DNA of 64,000 nucleotides, taken from Streptomyces paradoxus (GTDB lineage Bacteria > Actinomycetota > Actinomycetes > Streptomycetales > Streptomycetaceae). The notes beneath the pieces were generated by a model. It had not been told where the DNA came from and made no database searches. It saw only the letters and a list, made by a program, of their open reading frames with translations. Shown one piece after another: positions 7,539 through 16,575 of this stretch (the first letter of the stretch is position 1; each line of letters begins with the position of its first letter). Location of the stretch: assembly GCF_014202475.1 (NCBI RefSeq), contig NZ_JACHGV010000003.1:100239-164238 (forward strand), given 5' to 3'. The translations under genes and the position numbers were made by a program.

Positions 7539-8762
7539 TCAACGGGCCCTGCCGAGCCCCGCCGACGGGGGCATCAGCGAGCCGTACCCCGTCGCCGCCC
7601 ACGCGCTCCGCGCGGCCGGGAGCTCGAAGTAGGGGACCGTACGGCCGTTCGCGTCGGTGTCGGGGAGGACCTCGGGGGCGCGGCGGTCCCGCAGCGCGTC
7701 CGCACACTCCTTGCACACCGCCACGTCGAGCCGGTCCCGGCGGCCGAGCGGACGCCAGCCGGTGCGCAGGACCGCGCGGCCGTGCAGGGGGTTGAAGAAG
7801 CAGAGGGGAAGGCCGGGGGAGCCGGCCAGGGCATCACGGCCCTCCTGCGCCAGGGCCAGGGCGCCCGCGAGGTCAGGCAGGCCCCGGGCCCCGTCGAGGA
7901 CCGTGCCGGCCGCGGCGTACACGTCGAGGGCCTGCTGGAGGCCGGGGGTCGCGGCGACGTCGGCGGCCTGGGTCGCCTCGCCCAGCGCCAGTACCTCCGC
8001 CTCCGCCCGGCGCCGCACCCGCGCCTCGTCGGCCGCGCGGGCGGTGGCGAACACCAGCTGGGGGACGGCCGGGGACGTGCGGGAACGGAGCAGGGCCGCG
8101 CGGGTCGCGAGCGCGGTCAGGGCCAGGGCCGGTACGGCGATGAGCAGCCACCAGCCGGTCCAGCCGGACCCGCTCGTGGAGCCGGACCCCGACCGCGCGG
8201 GCGGGGCCGATCCGTCCAGGTCGCTCACCGCCTCCTCGTAGCGCTGCTCGCCCTTGCCCTCCGCCACCAGGTCCACGGCCTTCGCGGTCAGGTCCGCCAG
8301 TCCCGCGTCCCGCATCTCGTCCAGGAATCCGGCGGCCGCCACGGCCCTGCTCGCCTGGTGGGCGTCGCCGGGCCACTCGTAGCCCCGCAGGGAGTCGGGG
8401 AAGTCGCCGTCCGACGTGATGAGGACGAGGTCGCGCCGTGCCGGGAGCCGGTCGCGGACCGTCCCGGCCAGGAGGTCGGATTCGCCGTCGAAGGCGTCGC
8501 CCTTGGTGAGGGGGGTGAGCACGACCTTGATGGGCAGGCCCGTGCGGCGGATGCGGTCCGCCAGTTGCCGCTGCCGGGACGGCGGTACGGCTTCGGCGTA
8601 GGCCTCGTCGACGTAGACGGGGGAGGTGCGCAGGGCGTTCGCGATGCGCTGCCCGGCGCTCGGGCCGTCGCCGTCCGCCGCGACGGCGCCGCCCGTCGTG
8701 GTGAGCACCGTCAGCAGCAGTGCCGCGAGGGTGGTGATCACGCGCTTCGCGTCAGTGGACAC
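7539..8762 (-). CDS. Membrane-anchored protein with a CxxNPLHG/CxxC C-terminal domain (shorter paralogue)
   Basis: A 407-aa protein: signal peptide (TTLAALLLTVLTTTGGAVAAD), one extracytoplasmic alpha/beta domain (PVYVDEAYAEAVPPSRQRQLADR... RRDLVLITSDGD), a TM (WWLLIAVPALALTALATRAALL) and a cytoplasmic helical region. It ends with CFFNPLHGRA followed about 30 residues later by CKEC and PYFEL. The CxxNPLHG...CxxC order looks like a metal-binding ribbon. GTG 8762 lies inside the end of the upstream gene (11-bp overlap), so translation is coupled. The extracytoplasmic domain occurs twice in the upstream paralogue. Function unknown. Confidence 0.87.
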   Translation of the reverse strand: MSTDAKRVITTLAALLLTVLTTTGGAVAADGDGPSAGQRIANALRTSPVYVDEAYAEAVPPSRQRQLADRIRRTGLPIKVVLTPLTKGDAFDGESDLLAGTVRDRLPARRDLVLITSDGDFPDSLRGYEWPGDAHQASRAVAAAGFLDEMRDAGLADLTAKAVDLVAEGKGEQRYEEAVSDLDGSAPPARSGSGSTSGSGWTGWWLLIAVPALALTALATRAALLRSRTSPAVPQLVFATARAADEARVRRRAEAEVLALGEATQAADVAATPGLQQALDVYAAAGTVLDGARGLPDLAGALALAQEGRDALAGSPGLPLCFFNPLHGRAVLRTGWRPLGRRDRLDVAVCKECADALRDRRAPEVLPDTDANGRTVPYFELPAARSAWAATGYGSLMPPSAGLGRAR

Positions 8763-10788
8763 CTGCGGTCTCCCTCACCTTGTCGATGAGCCGGGCGATT
8801 CCGTGGGGTACGGCGGTCAGGGGGCCGTCGGTCACGTCGTAGTAGGGGAGGCGGGTGTTGCCGAGGGAGGGGTCGGGCAGCTTCAGCAGCCGGCCCGGGA
8901 TGTCGCCCGGTGCGGCGACGGCCGCATCGCCGCAGAGCGGGCAGACAGGCAGCAGGCGGCGGCTGTTGGCCTCGGCCGAGACGCGGACGTGGTGCCGGCG
9001 GGCGGCGGGGCCGTGCAGCGGATTGACGCCGCAGCACAGGTCGGCCGGTTCGCCGGCGAGTGCGGCACGGCCGGCTCGCGCGAGCACGATGACGGCGACC
9101 AAGGTCGCGGCGTCCGTCCCCGGCTGCCGCACGCGCCCCGGGTCGCCGTCGACCAGGAGCAGCGCGGCGTCGAGGTGGTCCCAGGCGCGGTCGCGGTCCT
9201 CCGGGTCGGTGAACCCGGCTGACAGCGCGGTGAGTTCGGCGTAGGCGGTGCGCCGGAGGTAGGAGGCGGACGGTTCGGTCGGGGCGGTGAGCGGCAGGCT
9301 GCCGGACGGCTCGGGCTCGGGGGAGCGCCGCCGCCGCAGGGCCCGGACGATCCATGTCGCCCCGGCCACGAGGCTCGACAGCAGGAGGGCCGCGAAGGCG
9401 CCCACGAGCAGGCCCGGCCAGAAGTCCGTCGAGAACAAGGGCGGGAGGGCGGTCTCGTCGGCGGCGCTCGGCGCCGCGGGGGGCGCGGGCTCGGACCAGG
9501 GCCGGTCGGTGCGCGGGGTGTCGTCGAGGAAGGTCATCAGCGCGTCGAGGCGCTCGCCGAGGAGGTGGTCGCCGGCCTCGTCCGCCCTGCTGTCGCCCAG
9601 CGTGATGGCGTCCGGTACGTCGAAGGAGAGGCTGTTGCCGTCCAGGCGCAGGCCGTGGTTGTGGACGTCGATCGTGCCGTCGTCCGGGTCGGCGACCACG
9701 TACACCCCGTCCCCGCCCACCTTGGCGTGCACGGCCGCGGCGAACAGCCCCGAGTCGCCGGCCGACTCGCTCTCCGGTGTCTGCGGCACGAGGGAGACGT
9801 ACACCGGGCCGCCGCCGTCGGAACGCCGGAAGTCCCGGATCCGCTCGTGCAGCCGGTCCAGTTGCCGGGCGTCGAGGACGCGCAGGCTCTCCGGATCGGC
9901 GTACACCGGGTCCTGCTTCAGCCCCGCCGCGACCCGCTCCACACGGGCGGACAGGTCGGCGGGGGTGGGAGGCTTCGCCGCGCTCGACCGGGTCTGGTCG
10001 AAGACGACGGTGGCGGTGAGGGCGACGGCGGCGGCGGAGAGGAGGGCCGCGCCCAGGACGAACCGGCGCCGGACGGGCTTCTTCGGCCGTCCGCGCCCTG
10101 CGTAGGCCGCGAGCAGCAGGATCGTCAGGGGTACGCCGGTGAGCAGGATGCCCGTGAGGAACGACTGGTTCTGGCGGTCGGACGGGCCGATGTACAGGTC
10201 GGCGGGTTCGTCCTCCCGGTGCTGCTCGCGAGCGGCCTCGGCGCGGGCGCCGGCCTTCTGGCCGCCCTGCGCGATGACATCGGCGAAGCGCTCGAAGCTG
10301 CGCAACACCCCTGCGTCGTAGGGGAGTTCGTACTGGGTGACGGTGATGGCCGCATCGGTGGGAGCGTCGACGCCGAAGGCCCTGGCCTCCGCGATGTCCG
10401 GCCCCTCGAAGAGGACGTACAGCCCGTCCCGTCCGAGCCGGTCGTGCACGGCGCCGAGCAGCTGCCTGCCGTCCGTGCCGCCCTGCAGGGGCAGGACCAG
10501 GACGTAGGTCGGGACGCCGGTCTTCTTCGCGATCCGGGCGAGGCCGGGGGCGGTGGAGCGGGGGACCTCGCGGGGGAGCTGGTCGGTGACGTGGACCGGG
10601 TTCTCGCGCAGGCGGTCGGCGAGGTAGGCGGCCCGGGTGGGGGAGTCCGCGGCGACGGCGGGGGTGGCGGTTGCGAAGAGGGCCGTCAGCGCGCACAACG
10701 CGAGGAGCCGACCCAGAACGCGGGCGCCGCTGTATCTCGTCCCCCATATCCGCTTTGTGCAGGCGTTGTTGGTCGTGACTGCTCTCAC
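8752..10788 (-). CDS. Membrane protein with two repeated extracytoplasmic domains and a CxxNPLHG/CxxC C-terminus
   Basis: A 678-aa protein: signal peptide (LLALCALTALFATATPAVAAD), domain copy 1 (NPVHVTDQLPREVPRS..., about residues 60-150), TM helices near 205-225 and 240-260, domain copy 2 (DPVYADPESLRVLDARQ..., about 285-385), another TM (FWPGLLVGAFAALLLSSLVAG, about 445-465), then a cytoplasmic part ending CCGVNPLHGPA, CPLCG and PYYDV. The last part matches the C-terminus of its neighbour at 7539-8762, so the pair arose by duplication with the extracytoplasmic unit doubled here. The role is unknown; the architecture suggests a sensor or scaffold in the membrane. Confidence 0.87.
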   Translation of the reverse strand: MRAVTTNNACTKRIWGTRYSGARVLGRLLALCALTALFATATPAVAADSPTRAAYLADRLRENPVHVTDQLPREVPRSTAPGLARIAKKTGVPTYVLVLPLQGGTDGRQLLGAVHDRLGRDGLYVLFEGPDIAEARAFGVDAPTDAAITVTQYELPYDAGVLRSFERFADVIAQGGQKAGARAEAAREQHREDEPADLYIGPSDRQNQSFLTGILLTGVPLTILLLAAYAGRGRPKKPVRRRFVLGAALLSAAAVALTATVVFDQTRSSAAKPPTPADLSARVERVAAGLKQDPVYADPESLRVLDARQLDRLHERIRDFRRSDGGGPVYVSLVPQTPESESAGDSGLFAAAVHAKVGGDGVYVVADPDDGTIDVHNHGLRLDGNSLSFDVPDAITLGDSRADEAGDHLLGERLDALMTFLDDTPRTDRPWSEPAPPAAPSAADETALPPLFSTDFWPGLLVGAFAALLLSSLVAGATWIVRALRRRRSPEPEPSGSLPLTAPTEPSASYLRRTAYAELTALSAGFTDPEDRDRAWDHLDAALLLVDGDPGRVRQPGTDAATLVAVIVLARAGRAALAGEPADLCCGVNPLHGPAARRHHVRVSAEANSRRLLPVCPLCGDAAVAAPGDIPGRLLKLPDPSLGNTRLPYYDVTDGPLTAVPHGIARLIDKVRETAGVH

Positions 10789-11336
10789 CGGTGAGTCCCC
10801 CGCGGTCCGTTCGATGTCCGCGCGGCACTCTACTCGGCCGTTCGCGAGTGCTACAGGTCGCCCGGTTGCGGCTCGGCCGGTTCTCCGGAGGGGCCCATGA
10901 GCTCGCGGCCCTCACCCTCACGGGCAGGATCACGCGACGCCTCAGCGCGACTTCGTGAGTGAATCGTGCAGGCCTGATGGCCAGTAGGTGACGAACTTGT
11001 CTGTCGGCAGGGGCTGTTGGAGTCCCTGGCGATTCGCTCGCGCACAGGTGCTGACGTCATGTGGGGCTGGTCCCGGCCGGGTTGGGCGGGTGGGACGTTG
11101 CAGATGGGTAACAGGCCGCAGCCTGCGGCCCGTGGGGCCGGACGCGCCTTGAGGGGCTTATGTGCGGCTGATACGGTGCGATGGCTTGACACTCACCCCC
11201 AGTGCTGGCTATTCGCCCAGGTCGGGCGGGTACGTCCGGCCCGTCCCGCACTTCTGCGTGCGGGGCGACGCGGGTGAAGTGTCCGAATTTGAAGGCACAT
11301 GACAGACATCTTCTTGGGTGTACGGGGAGCGGTTGC
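10789..11336. other. Long intergenic region between divergent genes
   Basis: This 548-bp gap separates the paired membrane proteins (minus) from the Tad operon (plus) and should carry both promoters. The only clear structure is an inverted repeat, GGCCGCAG-c-CTGCGGCC, at 11114-11130. Short open frames here lack convincing codon usage. No RNA gene is recognised. Confidence 0.5.
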
Positions 11337-12074
11337 GTGAAGATCCAAGAGCGTACGGGGGCGGGCGCAGGTCGTTCTGCCGCTCCGGCTCAGCCGTCGG
11401 TCGGCGACCGGCTTCCCACCCCGCCTCGCGAGCGCAAACCGGCACTGGCCGCGCTCGCGGTGCTGCTGATCCTGGTGGGTGCGCTGGGGGCGACCATGCT
11501 CGTGCTCCAGGCCGGTGACCGGATCGAGGTCGTCAAGGTCACCGAGGCGATTCCCGCGGGCGGCTCCGTCAACACGTCGAACACGGCCTCCGTCATGGTC
11601 GCCAAGGACGACAGCATCCACTACGTCGAGTGGGCTCAGCTGGACCAGCTGAAGAAGCTGAAGGCCGTCAACGCCATCCCCGCCGGAGTCGTCGCCGTCG
11701 GCGAGATGTTCGGCGACGAGGCGGGTGTCGCCGCCGGCAAGGCCACGGTGGGCCTGTCCCTCAAGGCCGGCCAGTACCCGACCGGCATCAAGCAGGGCGA
11801 CACCGTCGCGGCCTACCGCGTCAGCTCCGCCACCGGCTCGTCCAACAGCAACAGCAACTCCTCGTCGTCGTCGGCGTCCAGCAACTCCGTCATCGTCGAC
11901 AACGCCCGCGTCACCTACGTCCCGGGCGCAAAGGACAGCGGCGACGAACTCGTCAGCAGCACCAACCTGGCGGTCACCCTGACCGTCGACAGCGACAAGG
12001 CCGCCGACCTGGCCCAGGCCGCCTCCAACGGCGAGGTCGCTCTCGTCCAGGTCCCCGGTAACTCCGGCAACTAG
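11337..12074 (+). CDS. SAF-domain CpaB/RcpC-like Tad pilus assembly protein
   Basis: A 245-aa protein with an N-terminal cytoplasmic tail, one TM (LAALAVLLILVGALGATMLVL), and a periplasm-side SAF/beta-clip region (VVKVTEAIPAGGSVNTS, AIPAGVVAVGEMFG, VGLSLKAGQYPTGIKQGDTV) typical of CpaB/FlgA-like proteins. A Ser/Asn low-complexity linker lies near residues 165-182. GTG 11337 has GGGGAG upstream; longer open readings from earlier GTG codons lack a TM-proximal logic. It is first in the Tad operon and probably helps assemble or anchor the pilus at the membrane. Confidence 0.88.
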   Translation: MKIQERTGAGAGRSAAPAQPSVGDRLPTPPRERKPALAALAVLLILVGALGATMLVLQAGDRIEVVKVTEAIPAGGSVNTSNTASVMVAKDDSIHYVEWAQLDQLKKLKAVNAIPAGVVAVGEMFGDEAGVAAGKATVGLSLKAGQYPTGIKQGDTVAAYRVSSATGSSNSNSNSSSSSASSNSVIVDNARVTYVPGAKDSGDELVSSTNLAVTLTVDSDKAADLAQAASNGEVALVQVPGNSGN

Positions 12075-12091
12075 AAGGCGGCACCCAACCC

Positions 12092-12982
12092 ATGGCGCTC
12101 ATCGCTCTCGCCGCCGACAAGGGTTCCCCCGGCGTCACCACCGCGGCCGTCGCCCTCGCGGCGGTCTGGCCGCGGCGTGTCCTGCTCGCCGAGGCGGACC
12201 CGGCGGGCGGTGACCTCGTCTACCGCAGTGCCGCCGCGCACGGCGGACCGCTCAACCCCAACACCGGCATGCTCTCCATCGCCGCCACCGCCCGCCGCGG
12301 CCTCGTGCCCGACCAGCTCTGGGACCACGTCCAGCCCCTGAGCGGCGGTCTCGAGGTCCTCGTCGGGCTCGGCATCGCCGAACAGGCCGCCGGACTCGCG
12401 GGGTTGTGGCCGACGCTCGGGCACGCCTTCAACTCCCTCGCCGACTCCCCGCACGCCGCCGCCGACGTCATCGCCGACTGCGGACGCATCAGCGGGGACA
12501 CCCCGGCCCTCGAACTGTTCCCGCACGCCGCGCTCGTGCTGCTCATCTCGCGCACCGAGCCGGAGGCCCTCGCCCGCGTCCGGGACCGCGCCGCCGCCCT
12601 CGCGGGCAAGCTGCACGGCGGACCGCGTGGCGCCGCGAGCCTCGGCACCCCGATGATCGGCGTCGTCCTGATCGCCGACACCGGCACGGCAGGCAAGCTC
12701 GCCTCGCAGGTCAACGACATGCTCGTGCATGCCCAGACCGGCGCCCGCGTGGTCGGCACCATCGCCGACGACCCGGCCGGAGCCGACCAGCTGGCCGGCC
12801 GCAGGCGCGGCCGCCTCGACAAGTCGCTGCTGATCCGCTCGGCCCGCAAGGTCGCCGCCGACCTCTACCAGCAGTACGGCGCCGCCTGGGCCGCCTCCGC
12901 GCAGGCCAACCAGGCACCGCAGGCCCACCACGCCCCGCACGCCCCGGGCCAGATGCAGGGCCACGCGGGGGCCGGCGCATGA
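12092..12982 (+). CDS. tadZ: TadZ/CpaE-like P-loop (ParA/MinD-type) protein
   Basis: A 296-aa protein that starts directly with a MinD-like P-loop: ALAADKGSPGVTTAAVALA carries the deviant Walker A (K-G-S-P-G-V-T-T), and EADPAGGD follows as the switch/Walker A' Asp. VIADCGRI is the Walker B equivalent. Unlike many TadZ/CpaE proteins it has no N-terminal receiver-like domain. The C-terminal tail is His/Ala/Pro-rich. TadZ proteins place the pilus machine at the cell pole or membrane. It lies 17 bp after the CpaB-like gene and overlaps the TadA gene by 4 bp. Confidence 0.82.
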   Translation: MALIALAADKGSPGVTTAAVALAAVWPRRVLLAEADPAGGDLVYRSAAAHGGPLNPNTGMLSIAATARRGLVPDQLWDHVQPLSGGLEVLVGLGIAEQAAGLAGLWPTLGHAFNSLADSPHAAADVIADCGRISGDTPALELFPHAALVLLISRTEPEALARVRDRAAALAGKLHGGPRGAASLGTPMIGVVLIADTGTAGKLASQVNDMLVHAQTGARVVGTIADDPAGADQLAGRRRGRLDKSLLIRSARKVAADLYQQYGAAWAASAQANQAPQAHHAPHAPGQMQGHAGAGA

Positions 12983-14286
12983 CCGCTGTCGACCACCAGT
13001 TGGTCAAGCGGTTCCGCCAGGACGCCGGCGACCGCATCGCCGAGCAGCGCCGGCAGGACCAGGCCGCGGGCGTCACTCCGATGTCCACGGAGGACGAACG
13101 GCAGTACGCCCGTGCCGTCATAGCCCAGATCCTGGAGGAGTACGCCCGCGCCGAGATCAACGCGGGCCGTACGCCGCTGGACGCCGAGACCGAGGAGCAG
13201 TACGCGGCCGCCGTGCACGCCGCGCTGTTCGGCGTCGGCCGGCTCCAGCCGCTGCTGGACAACCCCGAGGTCGAGAACATCGACATCAACGGCTGCGACC
13301 AGGTGTTCATCGGGTACGCCGACGGCCGTGAGGTGCAGGGCGACCCCGTCGCCGAGACCGACGAGGAGCTCATCGAGCTCATCCAGGTGCTGGGTGCCTA
13401 CTCGGGTCTGTCTTCCCGGCCCTTCGACTCGGCCAACCCGCAGCTCGACCTGCGCCTGCCCGACGGTTCGCGACTGTCGGCCGTCATGGACGTCACCCGG
13501 CGGCCCGCGCTGTCCATCCGCCGGGCGCGCATGGGCAAGGTGTTCATCTCCGACCTCGTCGGCAACGGCACCCTGTCGCCCGAGGTCGCCCACTTCATGG
13601 CCTGCGCGGTCCGCGCCCGCAAGAACATCATGATCGCCGGTGCCACCAACGCCGGTAAGACCACGCTGCTTCGGGCCCTCGCCAACGAGATCCCGCCGCA
13701 CGAGCGCCTCATCACGGTCGAGCGGGCCCTGGAGCTCGGCCTCGACACCTTCCCCGACCTGCACCCCAACGTCGTCGCCTTCGAGGAGCGCCTGCCCAAC
13801 TCCGAGGGCCAGGGCACCATTTCGATGGCGGAGCTGGTGCGACGCTCGCTGCGTATGAACCCCTCCAGGGTCATCGTCGGTGAGGTCCTCGGCGACGAGA
13901 TCGTCACCATGCTCAACGCGATGTCGCAGGGCAACGACGGCTCGCTGTCCACGATCCACGCCAACAGCTCGCACGAGGTGTTCAACCGTATTTCCACCTA
14001 CGCGCTCCAGGCGACGGAGCGGCTGCCCATCGAGGCCAGCCAGATGCTGATCGCGGGCGCGGTCAACTTCGTCGTCTTCATCCAGCGGCGCAACAACTTC
14101 GGCAACGGCGGCCGTCTCCAGCGCATGGTCACCTCCGTCCGCGAGGTCAACGGCGTCGACGGACGGGTGCTGTCCAGCGAGGTGTTCGCGGAGGCCCCCG
14201 ACGGCCGGATCGTGCCGCACGCCCCCATTGCCTGCCTGGAGGAACTGATGGCACACGGCTACCAGCCGTCCGGGACCTGGGGGTGA
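12979..14286 (+). CDS. tadA: TadA/CpaF-family pilus assembly ATPase
   Basis: A 435-aa secretion ATPase. An N-terminal helical region is followed by the N-terminal sensing domain (GVGRLQPLLDNPEVENIDINGCDQVF). The RecA-like core has Walker A GATNAGKTTLL, the Asp/Glu box (LITVERALELGL), Walker B-like SRVIVGEVLGDE and the His box STIHANSSHEVFNR. It powers pilus assembly at the inner face of the membrane. ATG 12979 overlaps the TadZ-like stop (ATGA). Length and motifs are those of a full, active CpaF protein. Confidence 0.96.
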   Translation: MTAVDHQLVKRFRQDAGDRIAEQRRQDQAAGVTPMSTEDERQYARAVIAQILEEYARAEINAGRTPLDAETEEQYAAAVHAALFGVGRLQPLLDNPEVENIDINGCDQVFIGYADGREVQGDPVAETDEELIELIQVLGAYSGLSSRPFDSANPQLDLRLPDGSRLSAVMDVTRRPALSIRRARMGKVFISDLVGNGTLSPEVAHFMACAVRARKNIMIAGATNAGKTTLLRALANEIPPHERLITVERALELGLDTFPDLHPNVVAFEERLPNSEGQGTISMAELVRRSLRMNPSRVIVGEVLGDEIVTMLNAMSQGNDGSLSTIHANSSHEVFNRISTYALQATERLPIEASQMLIAGAVNFVVFIQRRNNFGNGGRLQRMVTSVREVNGVDGRVLSSEVFAEAPDGRIVPHAPIACLEELMAHGYQPSGTWG

Positions 14287-14293
14287 GCCGGGA

Positions 14294-15283
14294 ATGAACA
14301 CGACCAACGCGGCGATCGGCTCGCTCGGCTCCATGGGCGGCCTGTTCTCCACCACCGTCCTGTACTCGATAGGGAGCGGCGTCGCCGTCGGCGGCGGACT
14401 CGCCCTCCTGCTCATCGCCATCCGCGGGCTGCCCGCCAAGCCCGACCACGAGAAGCAGAAGGCCGCCGAGCGGGCGAGCGAACTGATCCGCTTCGCCGGG
14501 CAGCGCGGCTCGCTGGCCGCCATCGTCGGCCTGGTCGTCCTCGTCCTCACCCGCTGGGCGGTCGCGGGCATCGCGGCCGGCGTCCTCGTCTTCTTCTGGG
14601 ACCGCCTGTTCGGCGGAGCCGGTGAGGAACGGGCCGCCATGCGCCGCGTCGAGGCCCTCGCCTCCTGGACGGAGTCCCTGCGCGACACCATCGCCGGTGC
14701 GGTGGGCCTGGAGCAGGCCATCCCGGCCTCCGCCCGCGCCGCGGCCCCCGTCCTGCGGCCCCACCTCGACGCCCTCGTCGACCGGCTGCGCGCCCGCACC
14801 CCGCTGCCCGAGGCGCTCCAGCAACTCGCCGACGAGATCGACGACGCCTCCGCCGACATCATCGTCGCGGCCCTCATCCTCAACGCCCGGCTGCGCGGCC
14901 CGGGTCTGCGCCAAGTCCTCGGCGCCCTGGCCAAGTCGGCCCGCGAGGAGGTCGACATGCGCCAGCGGGTCATGGCCCAGCGCGCGTCGACCCGCAGGTC
15001 GGTGCAGATCGTCGTCGCGGTCTCCATCGCCTTCGTCCTCGGCCTGTCCATCTTCAACCGCGACTTCGTGGAGCCGTACGGAACGGCCGTCGGCCAGCTC
15101 GTCCTGGCCTGTGTCTGCGGCCTGTTCGCGCTCGGCTTCTGGTGGCTGCGCAAGCTGTCCACCATCGAGACGCCCGAGCGCTTCCTGGTCCGTGACGAGG
15201 CCTCCGTCCAGTTCGTCCGCCCGAGGACGCCGTCGGGGGCGCAGTCCCAGCAGCGGCTGCCGCAGGAAGAAGGGGCACGCTGA
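14294..15283 (+). CDS. tadB: TadB-like inner-membrane platform protein
   Basis: A 329-aa integral membrane protein with TM helices near the N-terminus (about residues 22-40 and 72-100), a cytoplasmic helical T2SSF domain (WTESLRDTIAGAVGLEQAI... PLPEALQQLADEIDDASADIIVAALIL) and two TM helices near the C-terminus (SVQIVVAVSIAFVLGLSIF and LVLACVCGLFALGFWWL). The GspF/TadB layout, with the pore-platform domain flanked by membrane pairs, is clear. It starts 7 bp after TadA and overlaps tadC by one base. Confidence 0.93.
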   Translation: MNTTNAAIGSLGSMGGLFSTTVLYSIGSGVAVGGGLALLLIAIRGLPAKPDHEKQKAAERASELIRFAGQRGSLAAIVGLVVLVLTRWAVAGIAAGVLVFFWDRLFGGAGEERAAMRRVEALASWTESLRDTIAGAVGLEQAIPASARAAAPVLRPHLDALVDRLRARTPLPEALQQLADEIDDASADIIVAALILNARLRGPGLRQVLGALAKSAREEVDMRQRVMAQRASTRRSVQIVVAVSIAFVLGLSIFNRDFVEPYGTAVGQLVLACVCGLFALGFWWLRKLSTIETPERFLVRDEASVQFVRPRTPSGAQSQQRLPQEEGAR

Positions 15284-16206
15284 TGGACCTCACGATGCCG
15301 CTCGTCGTCGGCGCCGTCATCGGCCTGGGCATCTACGCCCTCGTGCGCGCCCTCATGCCCAGCAAGCGCAGCGCGATCTCACAGGTCGCGCGGATCGACG
15401 CGATGCGGGCCCGCGGCTCGGCCTACGAGTCGGTCCGCGTCGAGCGGGAGAAGGGCCGCCTGGGCGCCTTGCGGGCCGAAGTGGGCCTGCGCGTCTCGGA
15501 GTTCTACCTCCAGCAGGGCTGGGAACAGCGCTCGCTGCGCGCGGACCTGGCGGTGCTGGACCGCAGCTGGGAGAAGTTCCTGGCGACGAAGGTGCTGCTC
15601 GGCGTGGCCGGCCTGTTCTTCGGCCCGTTCCTGTTCGCCATCGTCTACACCCTGGGCTTCGGCAGGAGCCCGATCATCCCGGTCTGGCTGGCCCTGCTCT
15701 TCGCGGTCGTCTTCTTCTTCCTGCCCGACCTGGAGGTACGGCGGGACGCGGCGGAGAAGCGGCGCGACCTGCGGCGTGTGATCGGCGCGTACCTCGACCT
15801 GGTGTCGATGAGCCTCGCCGGCGGACGCGGTCTGCCCGAGGCCCTGATGGCGGCTGCCGAGGTGTCCGACGGCTGGGCCAACCAGCGCATCCGCAACGCC
15901 CTGTCCGACGCCCGCATCACCGGCGTCAGCCAGTGGCAGGCACTCGGCGCGCTCGGCGAGGAGATCGGCGTCGAGGAGCTCAAGGACCTCTCCGCCTCCC
16001 TGGCCCTGGTCGCGGACGACGGTGCCAAGGTCCGCGAGTCCCTCGCCTCCCGCGCCGAGACCATGCGCCACCGCGAGCTCGCCGAGATCGAGGGCAGCGC
16101 GGGCGAGAAGTCCCAGTCGATGCTCGTGGCGCAGCTGCTGCTGTGCGCCGGGTTCCTGGTGTTCCTGATCTTTCCGGCGGCGATGCGGGTGTTCCAGGTG
16201 CAGTGA
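15283..16206 (+). CDS. tadC: TadC-like inner-membrane platform protein
   Basis: A 307-aa partner of TadB. TM helices are near residues 5-22, 108-126 and 130-150, a T2SSF domain runs from RRVIGAYLDLVSMSLAGGRGLPEAL to RESLASRAETMRHRELAEIEG, and there is a final TM (MLVAQLLLCAGFLVFLIFPAAMRVF). TadB and TadC together form the membrane platform that TadA drives. The ATG shares its A with the tadB stop codon. Confidence 0.93.
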   Translation: MDLTMPLVVGAVIGLGIYALVRALMPSKRSAISQVARIDAMRARGSAYESVRVEREKGRLGALRAEVGLRVSEFYLQQGWEQRSLRADLAVLDRSWEKFLATKVLLGVAGLFFGPFLFAIVYTLGFGRSPIIPVWLALLFAVVFFFLPDLEVRRDAAEKRRDLRRVIGAYLDLVSMSLAGGRGLPEALMAAAEVSDGWANQRIRNALSDARITGVSQWQALGALGEEIGVEELKDLSASLALVADDGAKVRESLASRAETMRHRELAEIEGSAGEKSQSMLVAQLLLCAGFLVFLIFPAAMRVFQVQ

Positions 16207-16279
16207 GCCGTGCATGAGCCTTGCAGCGACCTTCACAACTGCAGAACTCCGTGAACCGATTTCGAAAGGACAAGACGTC

Positions 16280-16531
16280 ATGAACGGACGCAACTTCCAC
16301 ACCGGCATCCCCGCCGTGGACTTCCTGGTCACCTTCCTCCAGGCCCGCACCGAGCGGGCCCGCTCCGGCGAGCTGGACCGCGGTGCCTCCGCGGTCGAGT
16401 GGGTCATCATCTCCGCGGTCGTCGTGGCGATCGTCGGTGTCGTGGCCGCCATCATCAACGCCGCGCTGAGCGAGGGCGCCAACAAGGTCGGCGACTGCAT
16501 CAAGGGCGCGGACGCGGGCAAGACCTGCTGA
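16280..16531 (+). CDS. flp: Flp-like major pilin
   Basis: An 83-aa small pilin. A short polar N-terminal part ends at GELDRGASAVEW, where the prepilin peptidase would cut near the start of the hydrophobic helix VIISAVVVAIVGVVAAIINAAL; the +5 Glu equivalent lies in SAVEW. A short polar tail with two Cys (GDCIKGADAGKTC) may form a disulfide. ATG 16280 has AAAGGA upstream; an earlier ATG at 16214 would add 22 residues with no clear function. The matching A24 peptidase is at 26446-27174. Confidence 0.87.
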   Translation: MNGRNFHTGIPAVDFLVTFLQARTERARSGELDRGASAVEWVIISAVVVAIVGVVAAIINAALSEGANKVGDCIKGADAGKTC

Positions 16532-16575
16532 TCGCCTCGACCATCAGGAGCATCAGAGCAACGGGGTTCACGGGG

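Noticed and set aside
8738..10933. 731-aa antisense-frame Arg/Pro-rich reading over the long membrane protein gene
   Set aside because: It is out-of-frame shadow coding with composition typical of high-GC frame shifts; the 678-aa frame has a signal peptide, TM helices and a paralogue.
11114..11130. GGCCGCAG inverted repeat as a terminator or operator
   Set aside because: The dyad has almost no loop, and it lies between divergent genes where a terminator is not expected; its role cannot be judged.
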